A stretch of 64,000 bases of DNA from CASICS01 sp045564455. Lineage in GTDB: Bacteria > Pseudomonadota > Gammaproteobacteria > Magnimaribacterales > AG-339-G14. The notes under the pieces are model-generated. The model worked only from the letters and a program-made list of their open reading frames with translations, was not told the DNA's origin and ran no database searches. Numbering within the stretch: the stretch's first letter is position 1; each line of letters starts with the position of its first letter. The position numbers and the translations under genes are program-made. Shown piece after piece: positions 8,368 to 17,169 of the stretch. The stretch spans positions 434,001-498,000 of the forward strand of contig JBJLHG010000002.1 of assembly GCA_045564455.1 (NCBI GenBank), written 5' to 3'.

Positions 8368-9651
8368 TTAAGTAGCGCTTGAAGATTTGAAAGGAGAACT
8401 GATAAGTTTGCTTGGAAGATAGTAAAGAGATAGCACCAGACAAATATTAATTAAAGACTGTGCAATAAATAATTTTGTCACTAATAATCCTGGATCAATC
8501 AAACTGCTAAAAGAAAATACAAATAGTACAGTTAAGGACTTAATCAATTCAGGAAGGATTTTTAGGTCAAATTTTTCTAGTGCCATTAAAGCAATGGTGC
8601 AAGAAATAATCAAAGTGAAAGCAAAGATAGAGGTTTCTAAATAAGTTTGCGATAGAAGAGTCGCTGTTATGGATGCTGAAGCAGAGAGTAAAAAAATCAT
8701 TTGAACCCAACCATAAATTTTTACTTTGGAAGAAGTATCAGGATTGTAAGGCTCAAAGTTATCAAGATCGTTTTTGAAAACAGGATATTCCTTTTCTACA
8801 TCCGCTGGTCTCCATTTAGGACTTGAAAACCATACTTTAATTTTATCTCTAAATGATTTTGTTTTTGTCGAGTCAAAAAGCATCTCTGAAAAAATATCTA
8901 AATTTGCTTTAAATGGGTTCCAACTCTTCAATGGCTTGGAAGTTCCATATATAGGTTTAAGTTCCTCTTTTTCAGCTTTATACGTTCCAAAAAATCTATC
9001 CCACAGAATAAAGACACCGCCATAATTAGCATCTACATAGTCTTTATTTTGAGCATGATGAACACGATGATTAGATGGTGAAACGAAGATCTTTTCATAC
9101 CAACCTAATTTTGGAATATGTTCGGTATGAACCCAAAATTGATAGACTAAATTAACGCCAGCCACAGACACAAAAACTTCAGGTGGAATCCCGACAATAA
9201 AAACTGGCAGATAAAATATCCATTTCCATAAAAATCCAGTACTAGTTTGACGCATGGCTGTAGACATATTGAACTCTTCGCCATGATGATGAACTACGTG
9301 AGTAGCCCAAAAAACTTTAACTTCGTGATGCAGTCTGTGCATCCAGTAATAACATAAGTCATAAAGCAAGAACGCAAATATCCAGACGATTATAGATGAA
9401 GACGAAAGGAGAGTTAAATTATAATAGTTTGCTACGTAAGCATAGGCAGCACCTTGAAAACCAATTCCAAGCAGAGGAACAAATCTACTTATGAGTCCTA
9501 AACTCATACTTGTAAAAGCATCGTTCAATCTATAGTTATTCTTGCCTGTCGCCAATCCATAGACTAGCTCTATAAAAACCAATAAAAAAAACATTGGAAT
9601 TGCCAAAGTAATTAGAATTGAGGAATCTGCTGCTCCTATAGTAGTGTCCAT
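8368..9651 (-). CDS. Fatty acid hydroxylase superfamily protein, alkylglycerol monooxygenase-like
   Basis: A 427-residue integral membrane di-iron protein. The eight-histidine set is present: HRLHH at 105-109, HVVHHH at 118-123, and NHRVHH at 194-199, with additional HTEH at 175-178. The segments around WATHVVHHHGEEFNMSTAMR resemble alkylglycerol monooxygenase (TMEM195), which cleaves ether lipids, more than bacterial sterol desaturases. Extra helices from about residue 310 onward form a second membrane bundle. The substrate is probably a membrane lipid. It is divergent from the redoxin gene, with 74 bases between them. Confidence 0.85.
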   Translation of the reverse strand: MDTTIGAADSSILITLAIPMFFLLVFIELVYGLATGKNNYRLNDAFTSMSLGLISRFVPLLGIGFQGAAYAYVANYYNLTLLSSSSIIVWIFAFLLYDLCYYWMHRLHHEVKVFWATHVVHHHGEEFNMSTAMRQTSTGFLWKWIFYLPVFIVGIPPEVFVSVAGVNLVYQFWVHTEHIPKLGWYEKIFVSPSNHRVHHAQNKDYVDANYGGVFILWDRFFGTYKAEKEELKPIYGTSKPLKSWNPFKANLDIFSEMLFDSTKTKSFRDKIKVWFSSPKWRPADVEKEYPVFKNDLDNFEPYNPDTSSKVKIYGWVQMIFLLSASASITATLLSQTYLETSIFAFTLIISCTIALMALEKFDLKILPELIKSLTVLFVFSFSSLIDPGLLVTKLFIAQSLINICLVLSLYYLPSKLISSPFKSSSAT

Positions 9652-9725
9652 GTTGAGATTTTATGGTATAAAAAACTTAAATCAAACGATAATAACTAAA
9701 AAGTTGGTCTTAATAATTTAGAAAA

Positions 9726-10304
9726 ATGCCATTTACTTTAGAAATTGGACAAAAAGCTGTTCCTTTTGAGCTTTTAGCCACAGACAATAGAACTTATTCC
9801 TTAGATGATTTTAGATCAAATATTTTGGTAATTTTTTTTACTTGTAATCATTGTCCTTATGTTACTGGTTCCGATGAAGAGACTAGAAAAACTGTGGATA
9901 GATTTAAAGAAAAAAATGTGCAATTTATCGGGATCAATTCAAATAGTAAAAATACGTATGAAGAAGATAGTTTTGAAAATATGATAATTCGTATGAAAGA
10001 GCAGAATTTTCCTTGGCATTACCTGCATGATCCTGAACAGATAACAGCCTTAAATTACGGTGCGTTAAAAACGCCACATTTTTTCATTTTTAACCATGAG
10101 AGAAATCTTGTTTATACCGGAAGAGGAGTAGATTCGCCCTTGGATTCTTCAAAAATCAAGGTAAATAATTTGGAATTAGCTCTTGATGAGTTTACTTCTA
10201 ATGATTTAATATCAATTCCTATAACCAATCCAATAGGCTGCAGCATAAAATGGGAGGGAAGAGACTCTCGTTGGATGCCACCTGAGGCTTGTGATCTTAT
10301 ATAA
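9726..10304 (+). CDS. Thioredoxin-fold redoxin (AhpC/TSA-like) with CxxC
   Basis: A 192-residue cytoplasmic thioredoxin-like protein. The active-site pair is Cys40 and Cys43 in FFTCNHCPYV, after the beta strand NILVIFFT. The conserved cis-proline region is LKTPHFFIF, followed by VYTGRGVDSP. This pattern belongs to the redoxin family often annotated thioredoxin family protein. A further Cys pair, GCSIKW and PEACDLI, lies near the end. It lacks a signal peptide. Its role may be thiol-disulfide exchange or peroxide reduction; the partner is unknown. It is followed after 14 bases by a crotonase gene. Confidence 0.85.
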   Translation: MPFTLEIGQKAVPFELLATDNRTYSLDDFRSNILVIFFTCNHCPYVTGSDEETRKTVDRFKEKNVQFIGINSNSKNTYEEDSFENMIIRMKEQNFPWHYLHDPEQITALNYGALKTPHFFIFNHERNLVYTGRGVDSPLDSSKIKVNNLELALDEFTSNDLISIPITNPIGCSIKWEGRDSRWMPPEACDLI

Positions 10305-10318
10305 ATAATGGAGAAAAA

Positions 10319-11011
10319 ATGTCAGATTTAGCAACATTAACTAAACAAGGAGAAGTATCGATAATTAAATTAGATGATGGAAAAGCTAACGCCTTTTCAT
10401 TTGACATGTTGGAAAGCTTAAATGCTTGTCTAGCAGATGTTCCTAAAGACTCAGGCTCTTTAGTTATCACAGGAAGAGAAGGTCTTTTTTCAGCAGGTTT
10501 TGATTTAAAAACTTTAGCTTCTGGAGATGTAGAGGCTGCAATTAAAATGACAAAATTGGGATTCAATACACTTTTAGATCTTTATTCTTTTCCCAGACCA
10601 ATAGTTGCGGCAGTCTCAGGCCATGCAGTCGCATTAGGTATTTTCGTTACTTGCTGTTGTGATTATCGTATAGGAATAGAAGGCAAATTCATATGCCAAG
10701 CTAATGAAGTTAGGAATAATATGGATATTCCAGTTCAAATTATGGAAATAGTCAGAGATAGACTGGATAAAAAACATTTTTATAAGGCGATTTATCACGC
10801 TGAGGTTTACCCAATGCATGAAGCAGTTGCAGCCGGATACATAGATGAAATAGTTCCATCTGATCAATTAATGGCTAAAGCAATAGAAAAAGCTACTGAT
10901 CTTGCAACTTTAGGCCATCCTTTTTATAAAAATACAAAAGATGTCTACCAAAAAGACATAGTTGCCAAAATAAAAGAAGGCATTGAAGGTTCTAGGCCTC
11001 CAGGTGCTTAA
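10319..11011 (+). CDS. Enoyl-CoA hydratase/isomerase (crotonase) family protein
   Basis: A 230-residue crotonase-fold protein, slightly shorter than typical ~255-residue members. Oxyanion-hole segments are SAGFDL at 58-63 and GHAVALG at 101-107. The usual catalytic acid pair is not clearly placed: QANEVRNNMDIP at 127-138 offers Glu130. The reaction on acyl-CoA therefore cannot be named; hydratase, isomerase or hydrolase activity are all possible. GGAG seven bases upstream is a good ribosome site. It shares a transcript direction with the redoxin gene upstream. Confidence 0.85.
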   Translation: MSDLATLTKQGEVSIIKLDDGKANAFSFDMLESLNACLADVPKDSGSLVITGREGLFSAGFDLKTLASGDVEAAIKMTKLGFNTLLDLYSFPRPIVAAVSGHAVALGIFVTCCCDYRIGIEGKFICQANEVRNNMDIPVQIMEIVRDRLDKKHFYKAIYHAEVYPMHEAVAAGYIDEIVPSDQLMAKAIEKATDLATLGHPFYKNTKDVYQKDIVAKIKEGIEGSRPPGA

Positions 11012-11054
11012 AGTTAGATTATAAAATTTTCTAACCAAAACTATTTCGATAAGA

Positions 11055-11060
11055 TATAAT
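11055..11060 (+). promoter_or_regulatory. -10 element for tRNA-Ala
   Basis: A perfect TATAAT lies 10 bases before the tRNA-Ala 5' end, at the distance expected for a stable-RNA promoter. The -35 position (about 11032-11037, TAACCA) is weak. A small inverted repeat GTTAGA/TCTAAC sits upstream at about 11013-11034. Confidence 0.5.
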
Positions 11061-11070
11061 CTTTCGCCTT

Positions 11071-11146
11071 GGGGCTATAGCTCAGCTGGGAGAGCGCCTG
11101 ATTTGCATTCAGGAGGTCCGCGGTTCGATCCCGCGTAGCTCCACCA
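11071..11146 (+). tRNA. tRNA-Ala (anticodon TGC)
   Basis: A complete 76-base cloverleaf: acceptor GGGGCTA pairs with TAGCTCC (one G-T), D arm GCTC/GAGC, anticodon stem CCTGA/TCAGG around TTTGCAT giving anticodon TGC, T arm with TTCGATC, and an encoded CCA at 11144-11146. The convergent ABC-F gene ends only 3 bases beyond the CCA. It is a lone copy here, not inside an rRNA operon. Confidence 0.97.
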
Positions 11147-11149
11147 TAA

Positions 11150-12994
11150 TTAACGGCCTTCTAATTTATCTGTAAGTTCTAGCCATTCATCTTCTGTTTT
11201 TTGAATTTCTGCCTTTAATTCTACTTGAGACCTCAATAAATCATGAAAATCATTTTCTTTGCTGTTAAATGCATCTGGTAAATTAAGTAATTCCTCGGTT
11301 TCAGTTAATTTTTTTATCAATCTTTTAGATCTTTTTTCATTTTGTTGTAAATCTAACCTTAACGACTTAGAAATCTCTTTATCTAGTCCAGATTTAGGAG
11401 CAACCTTTTCTTTAGATTTTTTTTCATTACCTATTTTCAAAACTTTATTTCTATAGTCCTCTAAATCACCTTGAAATTCATTTAATTCTCCTTTGTGCAG
11501 CAGATAAAAACTATCTACACTATTAGCAAGTAAATGACGATCGTGTGAAATTAATAATATCGCACCTTCAAAAGATTGAAGGGCAATAGTCAAAGCATGG
11601 CGCATATCCATATCTAGGTGATTAGTAGGCTCATCTAATAACAAAAGATTTGGTTTTAAATAAGCTATTTTAGCAAGCGCTAATCTTGCTTTTTCACCGC
11701 CAGAAAAGATATTTATGGGTTGTTTTACCTTATCATTTTTAAAATCAAAGCCCCCCAAGAAAGATCTAATCTCAGTTTCTGATTTAGAAATATCTAATTT
11801 TTTTATATGCTCAAAAGCAGAAAGATTAATGTCCAGATCATCTACTTGATGTTGAGAGAAATAACCTATTTTTAAATGAGTTCCTGATTTCTTTTCGCCT
11901 TCAATCAATTTTAGCTCACCCATTAAACTCTTAATTAATGTAGATTTTCCAGCACCGTTATGACCCAATAAACCAAATCGATCTCCAGGTTGTAGTTTAA
12001 AATTAATATTTTTTAGGATGATGGATTCATATCCTAAACTGGCTTCTTCAATGACTAATAACGGGTTAGAAATTTTTTCATTTGACTTGATAGAAAAACT
12101 AAAAGGAGAATCAACATGCGCTTGAGCAATTATTTCCATTCTTTCTAATGCTTTTACTCGACTCTGTGCTTGTTTGGCTTTAGTAGCCTTAGCCTTAAAT
12201 CGTCTAACAAAATTTTGCATATGAGCAATTTCTCTTTGTTGCTTATTATAATTAGCTTCTTGTTCGGCTAGCCGAGCAGCCTTACGAATTTCAAAAGCAG
12301 AATAATTTCCAGTAAATAAGTCTATAGATTTTGCATACAAATAGGCGATGTTGTTTACGCAATCGTCTAAAAACTCTCGGTCATGGGAAATTAAGAGGAT
12401 TGCTCCTTGATAAGATTTAATCCAACTTGAAAGCCATAAAATTGCATCTAAATCTAAGTGATTGGTAGGTTCATCTAACAGTAAAATATCAGAAGGTTTC
12501 ATCAACGTTCTGGCTAAATTAAGACGAACTCGCCAACCACCAGAAAAATCTTTAAGGGACTTATTGAATTCATTTTCTTTGAAGCCTAAACCAACCATTA
12601 ATTGTTCAGCTCTTGCTTTTGATGAATATCCATCCATAGCATCAAATTCTGAATACAGATTGCCTACTTTCTCATATTCTTTTTTTGATTCAGCATTTTT
12701 TATTAGAAGTTGTATTTTTTCTAACTCAATATCTCCGCCTAAAACATAATCAATAGCAATTTCATCTGTTCCAGCAACTTCCTGTGCAAGGTGAGAAATT
12801 CTTAAATTATCTGGTTTTTCTACTCTACCCTGATCTGACTCTAACTCATTTAAAATTAATTTAAATAGACTTGTTTTTCCTGCTCCATTAGCTCCTATTA
12901 AACCAACTTTTTGATCTTTGTGAATTGTGAAAGAGACATCCTCAAATAAAATTTTTGAGCTTCTGCGAAGAGTTACATTGGTAAAAGTAAGCAT
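11150..12994 (-). CDS. yheS: ABC-F family ATPase, YheS-like
   Basis: A 614-residue soluble protein with two ABC ATPase domains and no membrane segments. The first Walker A is GANGAGKT at 34-41, and the second is GHNGAGKST; each domain has SGG signature and LLLDEPTNHLD Walker B sequences. The linker between domains is basic and helical (FVRRFKAKATKAKQAQSRVKAL), as in ribosome-associated ABC-F factors, and a charged C-terminal coiled coil follows. The start and overall length resemble E. coli YheS (637) more than Uup or EttA. It probably resolves stalled ribosomes at the E site. Confidence 0.88.
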   Translation of the reverse strand: MLTFTNVTLRRSSKILFEDVSFTIHKDQKVGLIGANGAGKTSLFKLILNELESDQGRVEKPDNLRISHLAQEVAGTDEIAIDYVLGGDIELEKIQLLIKNAESKKEYEKVGNLYSEFDAMDGYSSKARAEQLMVGLGFKENEFNKSLKDFSGGWRVRLNLARTLMKPSDILLLDEPTNHLDLDAILWLSSWIKSYQGAILLISHDREFLDDCVNNIAYLYAKSIDLFTGNYSAFEIRKAARLAEQEANYNKQQREIAHMQNFVRRFKAKATKAKQAQSRVKALERMEIIAQAHVDSPFSFSIKSNEKISNPLLVIEEASLGYESIILKNINFKLQPGDRFGLLGHNGAGKSTLIKSLMGELKLIEGEKKSGTHLKIGYFSQHQVDDLDINLSAFEHIKKLDISKSETEIRSFLGGFDFKNDKVKQPINIFSGGEKARLALAKIAYLKPNLLLLDEPTNHLDMDMRHALTIALQSFEGAILLISHDRHLLANSVDSFYLLHKGELNEFQGDLEDYRNKVLKIGNEKKSKEKVAPKSGLDKEISKSLRLDLQQNEKRSKRLIKKLTETEELLNLPDAFNSKENDFHDLLRSQVELKAEIQKTEDEWLELTDKLEGR

Positions 12995-13133
12995 TTTTAA
13001 GTCATAAAAACCGCAAGTTTACCAAAGACTATATTTAAAACAGTTTTAAATTTATTTTCTTGTAATAAATCTTCAAAAAATTGTTATAGACTGAAAATCT
13101 ATATTTTATTAAACACAAGAAATGGAGAAGTAA

Positions 13134-13514
13134 ATGTCATATGAAAGCAACGAAAAAGATTTAAAAGACGGTATGGAAATTGTAGATAAATTAAATTTTC
13201 TTTCTCATGCAGGATCTGCAATATCTGATGATCTAAGATCACACACAATAGAAATGCTTTTTGGTAAGGTTTGGGCTAGACCTGGGCTAGAAATTGAAGA
13301 AAGAAGCATGATTACACTTGCTGGGTTAATAGCTTTGAATAGAGAAAATGAACTCAGACTGCATTTTAGAGGAGCTAGAAACCTCGGAATAAGCAGAGAT
13401 AAAATTGAAGAGATTATTTTTCATTTAGCACATTATGCTGGCTGGCCAAACGCAGTGAGCTCAAGCAATGTACTAGATGAGGTTTGGAAAGAAATGGATA
13501 GCGAAGAAAGTTAA
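13134..13514 (+). CDS. Carboxymuconolactone decarboxylase family protein
   Basis: A 126-residue all-helical protein of 4-carboxymuconolactone decarboxylase length. Hallmarks are EERSMITLAGLIAL at about 59-72, ELRLHFRGARNLGISRDKIEEII and HLAHYAGWPNAVSS near the end. It has no cysteine, so it lacks the CxxC of AhpD-type peroxidase partners and fits the decarboxylase-like branch. No other beta-ketoadipate pathway gene is nearby, so the real substrate is uncertain. GGAG upstream of the ATG is a clear ribosome site. It precedes katG by 130 bases. Confidence 0.85.
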   Translation: MSYESNEKDLKDGMEIVDKLNFLSHAGSAISDDLRSHTIEMLFGKVWARPGLEIEERSMITLAGLIALNRENELRLHFRGARNLGISRDKIEEIIFHLAHYAGWPNAVSSSNVLDEVWKEMDSEES

Positions 13515-13565
13515 AATTTAACAGCATATAATTATTTTTTAAATACTTATATCAATTGCCTATCT

Positions 13566-13580
13566 GCTCTTTTTTAGAGC
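13566..13580 (+). terminator. Weak hairpin after the decarboxylase-family gene
   Basis: GCTCT and AGAGC flank a five-T loop and are followed by TTTATTT. The stem has only 5 pairs, so it is at best a weak terminator between this gene and katG. Confidence 0.3.
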
Positions 13581-13644
13581 TTTATTTATAGAAGTAATTC
13601 TGTTTAAATTTTATTAAACTTTATTAACTTTAGGGGTTAAAAAA

Positions 13645-15789
13645 ATGAGCAACGAAAATGAAGGCAAATGTCCTGTAATGCATGGTTCTATCACCACCAA
13701 CAATTCTAGTGGTACAACAAACAAAGATTGGTGGCCTAATCAACTAAATCTAGGAATTCTTCATCAACATGATCAGAAATCTGATCCTATGGACCCTAAC
13801 TTTAATTACAAAAAAGAATTTGAAAATATAGATTACGATGCTCTAAAAAAAGATCTTAACGACTTGATGACTGACTCTCAAGATTGGTGGCCAGCAGACT
13901 ATGGTCACTATGGCCCATTCTTTATCAGAATGACTTGGCATGCTGCAGGAACATACAGAAGCACAGATGGAAGAGGTGGTGGAGGAACAGGTGCACAACG
14001 TTTTGCTCCTTTGAATAGTTGGCCTGATAATGGAAATCTTGATAAAGCCAGAAGATTGCTTTGGCCGATCAAACAAAAATATGGAAAACAGATTAGTTGG
14101 GCAGATTTATTAATTCTAGCCGGTAATGTCGCAATAGAATCTATGGGTGGAAAAACTTTTGGCTTTAGTGGTGGAAGGCCGGATATATGGGCTCCAGAAG
14201 AAGATATAGATTGGGGAGCCGAAAAAGAGTGGCTTACTAACGAAAGATATTCAGGCGAAAGAGACTTAGCAAATCCTTTGGGAGCAGTTCAAATGGGTCT
14301 TATCTACGTTAACCCTCAAGGCCCTGATGGAAATCCCGATCCATTAGCTAGCGCCCATGATATTCGAGAAACATTTGGCCGAATGGCTATGAATGATGAA
14401 GAAACAGTAGCTTTAGTGGCTGGAGGTCATACTTTTGGAAAAGCTCATGGAGCTGGTCCTGAAGATCACGTGGGAACAGAACCAGAAGGATCGCAATTGG
14501 AAGAAATGGGATTTGGTTGGACTAGTGACTTCCGTTCAGGGGTTGGTAGTGAAACTATTACCAGTGGTATTGAGGGAGCTTGGACTGCTAATCCTACACA
14601 TTGGGACAACGGATATTTTGACCTTTTATTTGGCTATGATTGGGAGCTTACTAAAAGTCCTGCTGGCGCTCACATTTGGCATGCCGTTGGGCAAAAAGAA
14701 GAAGACAAGGCTCCAGATGCTCAAGATGCCTCTGTTAGAGTTCCAACCATGATGACCACTGCAGACATGGCATTAAAAGAAGATCCAAGTTATAAAGAAA
14801 TTTCTAAAAGATTCCATGAGAATCCAGAACAACTAGCGGACGCTTTTGCTAGAGCATGGTTTAAATTGCTTCATAGAGATATGGGTCCTAAAACAAGATA
14901 TACAGGACCAGAAGTTCCTGAAGAAGAATTAATTTGGCAAGATCCAGTTCCTAAGGGAAATACAAATTATGACGTGGATGCTGTTAAAGCAAAAATCCTG
15001 GAATCTAATTTATCAATACAAGAAATGGTCGAGACAGCTTGGGCGAGCGCATCGACATATAGAGGTTCTGATATGAGAGGAGGGGCCAATGGTTCTCGCA
15101 TCCGTCTTGCTCCTCAAAAAGATTGGGAAGCAAACAATCCCGATCAATTACAAAAAGTTTTAGATGTTTATGAAACGATAGCTAAAGAAACAGATGCTTC
15201 TGTAGCAGACATAATTGTATTGGCTGGAAACGTTGCTATTGAAAAAGCTTCAGGTAAAACTGTTGAATTCAATCCTGGAAGAGGAGACGCGACTCAAGAG
15301 CAAACTGATGTTGAATCATTCGCAGTTTTAGAACCAGCTTCAGATGGGTTTAGAAATTTCCATAGATCTGGAATAAATATCACTCCTGAGGAAATGCTTT
15401 TAGACAAAGCACAACTTCTAGGGTTAACAGCTCCAGAAATGACAGTTCTTCTAGGCGGAATGAGATCTCTAGGGATTAGTTCAAGCGGTTATGGAATTTT
15501 TACTGAAAATAAAGATGAACTAACAAATGACTATTTTGAAACATTGTTAGACATGTCAGTTGCATGGAAACCAAACGGCACAGGTAATTCTTATGAAGCT
15601 ATTGATAGAGTTTCAGGCGAGAAAAAAAGAACGGCTACAAGAGCAGATCTTGTATTTGGATCTAATTCTCAGTTGAGAGCTTTAGCCGAAGTTTACGCAA
15701 GTAGCGACGCTAAAGAAAAATTTCTATCTGACTTTATTTCGGCATGGAATAAAGTTATGAACTTAGACAGATTTGATCTTCAATCTTAA
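13645..15789 (+). CDS. katG: Catalase-peroxidase KatG
   Basis: A 714-residue bifunctional haem enzyme that removes hydrogen peroxide. Distal residues Arg95, Trp98 and His99 are in RMTWHAAGTYR. Tyr221 (YVNPQGP) and Met247 (FGRMAM) are spaced correctly to form the Met-Tyr-Trp adduct with Trp98 that gives catalase activity. Proximal His262 is in GGHTFGKAHG. The duplicated C-terminal domain is complete, containing the eroded copy ASASTYRGSDMRGG. There is no signal peptide, so it acts in the cytoplasm. AGGGG precedes the ATG. I see no clear OxyR-type site upstream. Confidence 0.97.
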   Translation: MSNENEGKCPVMHGSITTNNSSGTTNKDWWPNQLNLGILHQHDQKSDPMDPNFNYKKEFENIDYDALKKDLNDLMTDSQDWWPADYGHYGPFFIRMTWHAAGTYRSTDGRGGGGTGAQRFAPLNSWPDNGNLDKARRLLWPIKQKYGKQISWADLLILAGNVAIESMGGKTFGFSGGRPDIWAPEEDIDWGAEKEWLTNERYSGERDLANPLGAVQMGLIYVNPQGPDGNPDPLASAHDIRETFGRMAMNDEETVALVAGGHTFGKAHGAGPEDHVGTEPEGSQLEEMGFGWTSDFRSGVGSETITSGIEGAWTANPTHWDNGYFDLLFGYDWELTKSPAGAHIWHAVGQKEEDKAPDAQDASVRVPTMMTTADMALKEDPSYKEISKRFHENPEQLADAFARAWFKLLHRDMGPKTRYTGPEVPEEELIWQDPVPKGNTNYDVDAVKAKILESNLSIQEMVETAWASASTYRGSDMRGGANGSRIRLAPQKDWEANNPDQLQKVLDVYETIAKETDASVADIIVLAGNVAIEKASGKTVEFNPGRGDATQEQTDVESFAVLEPASDGFRNFHRSGINITPEEMLLDKAQLLGLTAPEMTVLLGGMRSLGISSSGYGIFTENKDELTNDYFETLLDMSVAWKPNGTGNSYEAIDRVSGEKKRTATRADLVFGSNSQLRALAEVYASSDAKEKFLSDFISAWNKVMNLDRFDLQS

Positions 15790-15791
15790 TC

Positions 15792-15824
15792 TTTAAAGGA
15801 TCAATAAATAGTTGGTCCTTTAAA
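15792..15824 (+). terminator. Hairpin after katG
   Basis: TTTAAAGGA and TCCTTTAAA form a perfect 9-pair inverted repeat with a 15-base loop, beginning 2 bases after the katG stop. The following tract (TCTTTG) is only partly T-rich, so it may act as a terminator or mainly protect the mRNA end. Confidence 0.55.
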
Positions 15825-15875
15825 TCTTTGTATATAAGCCTGATAGTTATAACTAGTTTTTGCTATTATTTGTAT

Positions 15876-16469
15876 ATGTTTATTGTGGGCGTTACTGGCG
15901 GAATTGGATCTGGAAAAACAGCAGTCACAGACATTTTTTCTAAATTAGATATCGATATAGTTGATGCAGATTTAGCATCAAGAAAAGCTGTATTGAAAGG
16001 CTCGCCTTCATTAAAAAAAATTAAAGAAAAGTTCGGTGAAGACATTTTATTAGAAGATGGAAATCTAAATAGAGCAAGATTGAGAAAAATAATTTTTGAA
16101 GATAGTAGTGAAAAGGATTGGCTAGAAAATTTATTACATCCACAAATATTAGAAATCATCAAAAGCGAGCTTAAAGAATCTAAATCTTCATATAAAGTTT
16201 TAGTCTCTCCTTTGTTATTTGAAACAGGACAATTTCAGCTTTGTCACAGAACTTTGCTGATAGACGTTTCTGAAGAGGAGCAAATTATAAGAACTACAAA
16301 AAGAGATAAAGTTACCTCAGATCAAGTAAAAAAAATAATTAATTCTCAGATGAGCAGAGAAGATAAAATAAAAATAGCAGATGATGTAGTTACTAACGAA
16401 GGTTCCTTGGACGATTTAGAAGAAAAAATCAGAGCTTTGCACAGTAGTTATTTAATTTATACCAAATAA
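15876..16469 (+). CDS. coaE: Dephospho-CoA kinase
   Basis: A 197-residue kinase for the last step of coenzyme A synthesis. The P-loop TGGIGSGKT is at residues 7-15, directly after the chosen ATG; an in-frame TTG at 15828 would add an unlikely hydrophobic extension. Further hallmarks are DADLASR near 33-39, the DPHL-like LLHPQILEII and VSPLLFETG. Downstream, yacG begins 2 bases after the stop, the usual coaE-yacG order of gammaproteobacteria; the pilus genes often found upstream are absent. Confidence 0.95.
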   Translation: MFIVGVTGGIGSGKTAVTDIFSKLDIDIVDADLASRKAVLKGSPSLKKIKEKFGEDILLEDGNLNRARLRKIIFEDSSEKDWLENLLHPQILEIIKSELKESKSSYKVLVSPLLFETGQFQLCHRTLLIDVSEEEQIIRTTKRDKVTSDQVKKIINSQMSREDKIKIADDVVTNEGSLDDLEEKIRALHSSYLIYTK

Positions 16470-16471
16470 TA

Positions 16472-16633
16472 ATGAAATGTTTGAACTGTAAAAAGACTGT
16501 GACTTCTGAAAATTATAAAAAATTCCAACCTTTTTGCTCAGCTCGCTGTAAATCTCTAGATCTAGCTGATTGGTTAACAGAAACCAATAAGATTTCTGAT
16601 CCTGTCGATATCGATTCTTCAGATAATTTTTAA
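16472..16633 (+). CDS. yacG: DNA gyrase inhibitor YacG, zinc-ribbon protein
   Basis: A 53-residue gene starting 2 bases after coaE. The zinc ligands are Cys3 and Cys6 (CLNC) and Cys22 and Cys26 (FCSARC), followed by KSLDLADWLTETNKI, which closely follows the YacG pattern of PFCSKRC then DLGEW. E. coli YacG (65 residues) binds GyrB and inhibits DNA binding by gyrase. This copy is shorter at both ends. The acidic tail DPVDIDSSDNF is typical. Its stop overlaps that of the convergent TenI-like gene by 4 bases. Confidence 0.92.
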   Translation: MKCLNCKKTVTSENYKKFQPFCSARCKSLDLADWLTETNKISDPVDIDSSDNF

Positions 16634-17169
16634 CCTCTAAAAAAACAACTTATTCCAGCAATTCCTTGACCTTTGTGTTCGATAGCCATTTTAATATCAG
16701 AAACTTGCATGCCACCTAATGCATAACTTGGACCATTAAAAGCCTCTGCCATTTCTTTGAATCCCTTCCAGCCCAATTTTTTATTTTGATATTTATTAGT
16801 CATTACCGGAGAAATTAAAACGTAATCACATTTAAGTAAATTCGCTTTTTTAATTTCATTTAAGTTGTGGCACGAAGCTCCTAAAATGAAATTTTTATTT
16901 GGACGATCTTTGCAGATCATTAAATCCTTAGATGTCAGATGTATATTTGAACTTTTATTTAAAATATTTCTAGAATTAAAAATAACTATAGATTCGTTTT
17001 CTTGAGAAGCTGAAATAATTTTTTCTTTAAAATTTTTTGAAAAATGACTATCCAAAACTCTAACAATCAAAGCCTTTTTTGATTCTTTAAAAAAATCTTC
17101 TAATTCTTTAAAAAAATTATTTGATGGTTTAAGAGGAGTTAGGCCAATTAAATTAACTTCTGTAATCAC
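16630..17169 (-). CDS. Thiamine phosphate synthase/TenI-like domain protein, stand-alone
   Basis: A 179-residue TIM-barrel-like protein. The C-terminal half has CDYVLISPVMTNKYQNKKLGWKGF and GPSYALGGMQ, as in the ThiE/TenI superfamily (CDYVLVSPV and ALGG). In many gammaproteobacteria this domain is fused behind a MutT Nudix domain in the gene between argJ and yacG. Here no Nudix box (GX5EX7REUXEEXGU) is present and the start overlaps argJ by 17 bases, so only the TenI part remains. Thiamine synthase activity is doubtful, since the phosphate-binding and pyrimidine-binding residues are poorly conserved. Confidence 0.75.
   Translation of the reverse strand: MITEVNLIGLTPLKPSNNFFKELEDFFKESKKALIVRVLDSHFSKNFKEKIISASQENESIVIFNSRNILNKSSNIHLTSKDLMICKDRPNKNFILGASCHNLNEIKKANLLKCDYVLISPVMTNKYQNKKLGWKGFKEMAEAFNGPSYALGGMQVSDIKMAIEHKGQGIAGISCFFRG

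Noticed and set aside
13084..13102. ATAGA/TCTAT inverted repeat before the decarboxylase-family gene, resembling an OxyR half-site
   Set aside because: The spacing between ATAG and CTAT is 9, not the 7 of the OxyR motif, and the second repeat is missing.
14435..14752. 105-codon plus-strand frame inside katG
   Set aside because: It is an out-of-frame shadow of katG, whose own residues are intact throughout.
15828..15875. TTG-started extension of coaE
   Set aside because: It adds a hydrophobic stretch not found in the family; the ATG at 15876 places the P-loop correctly.
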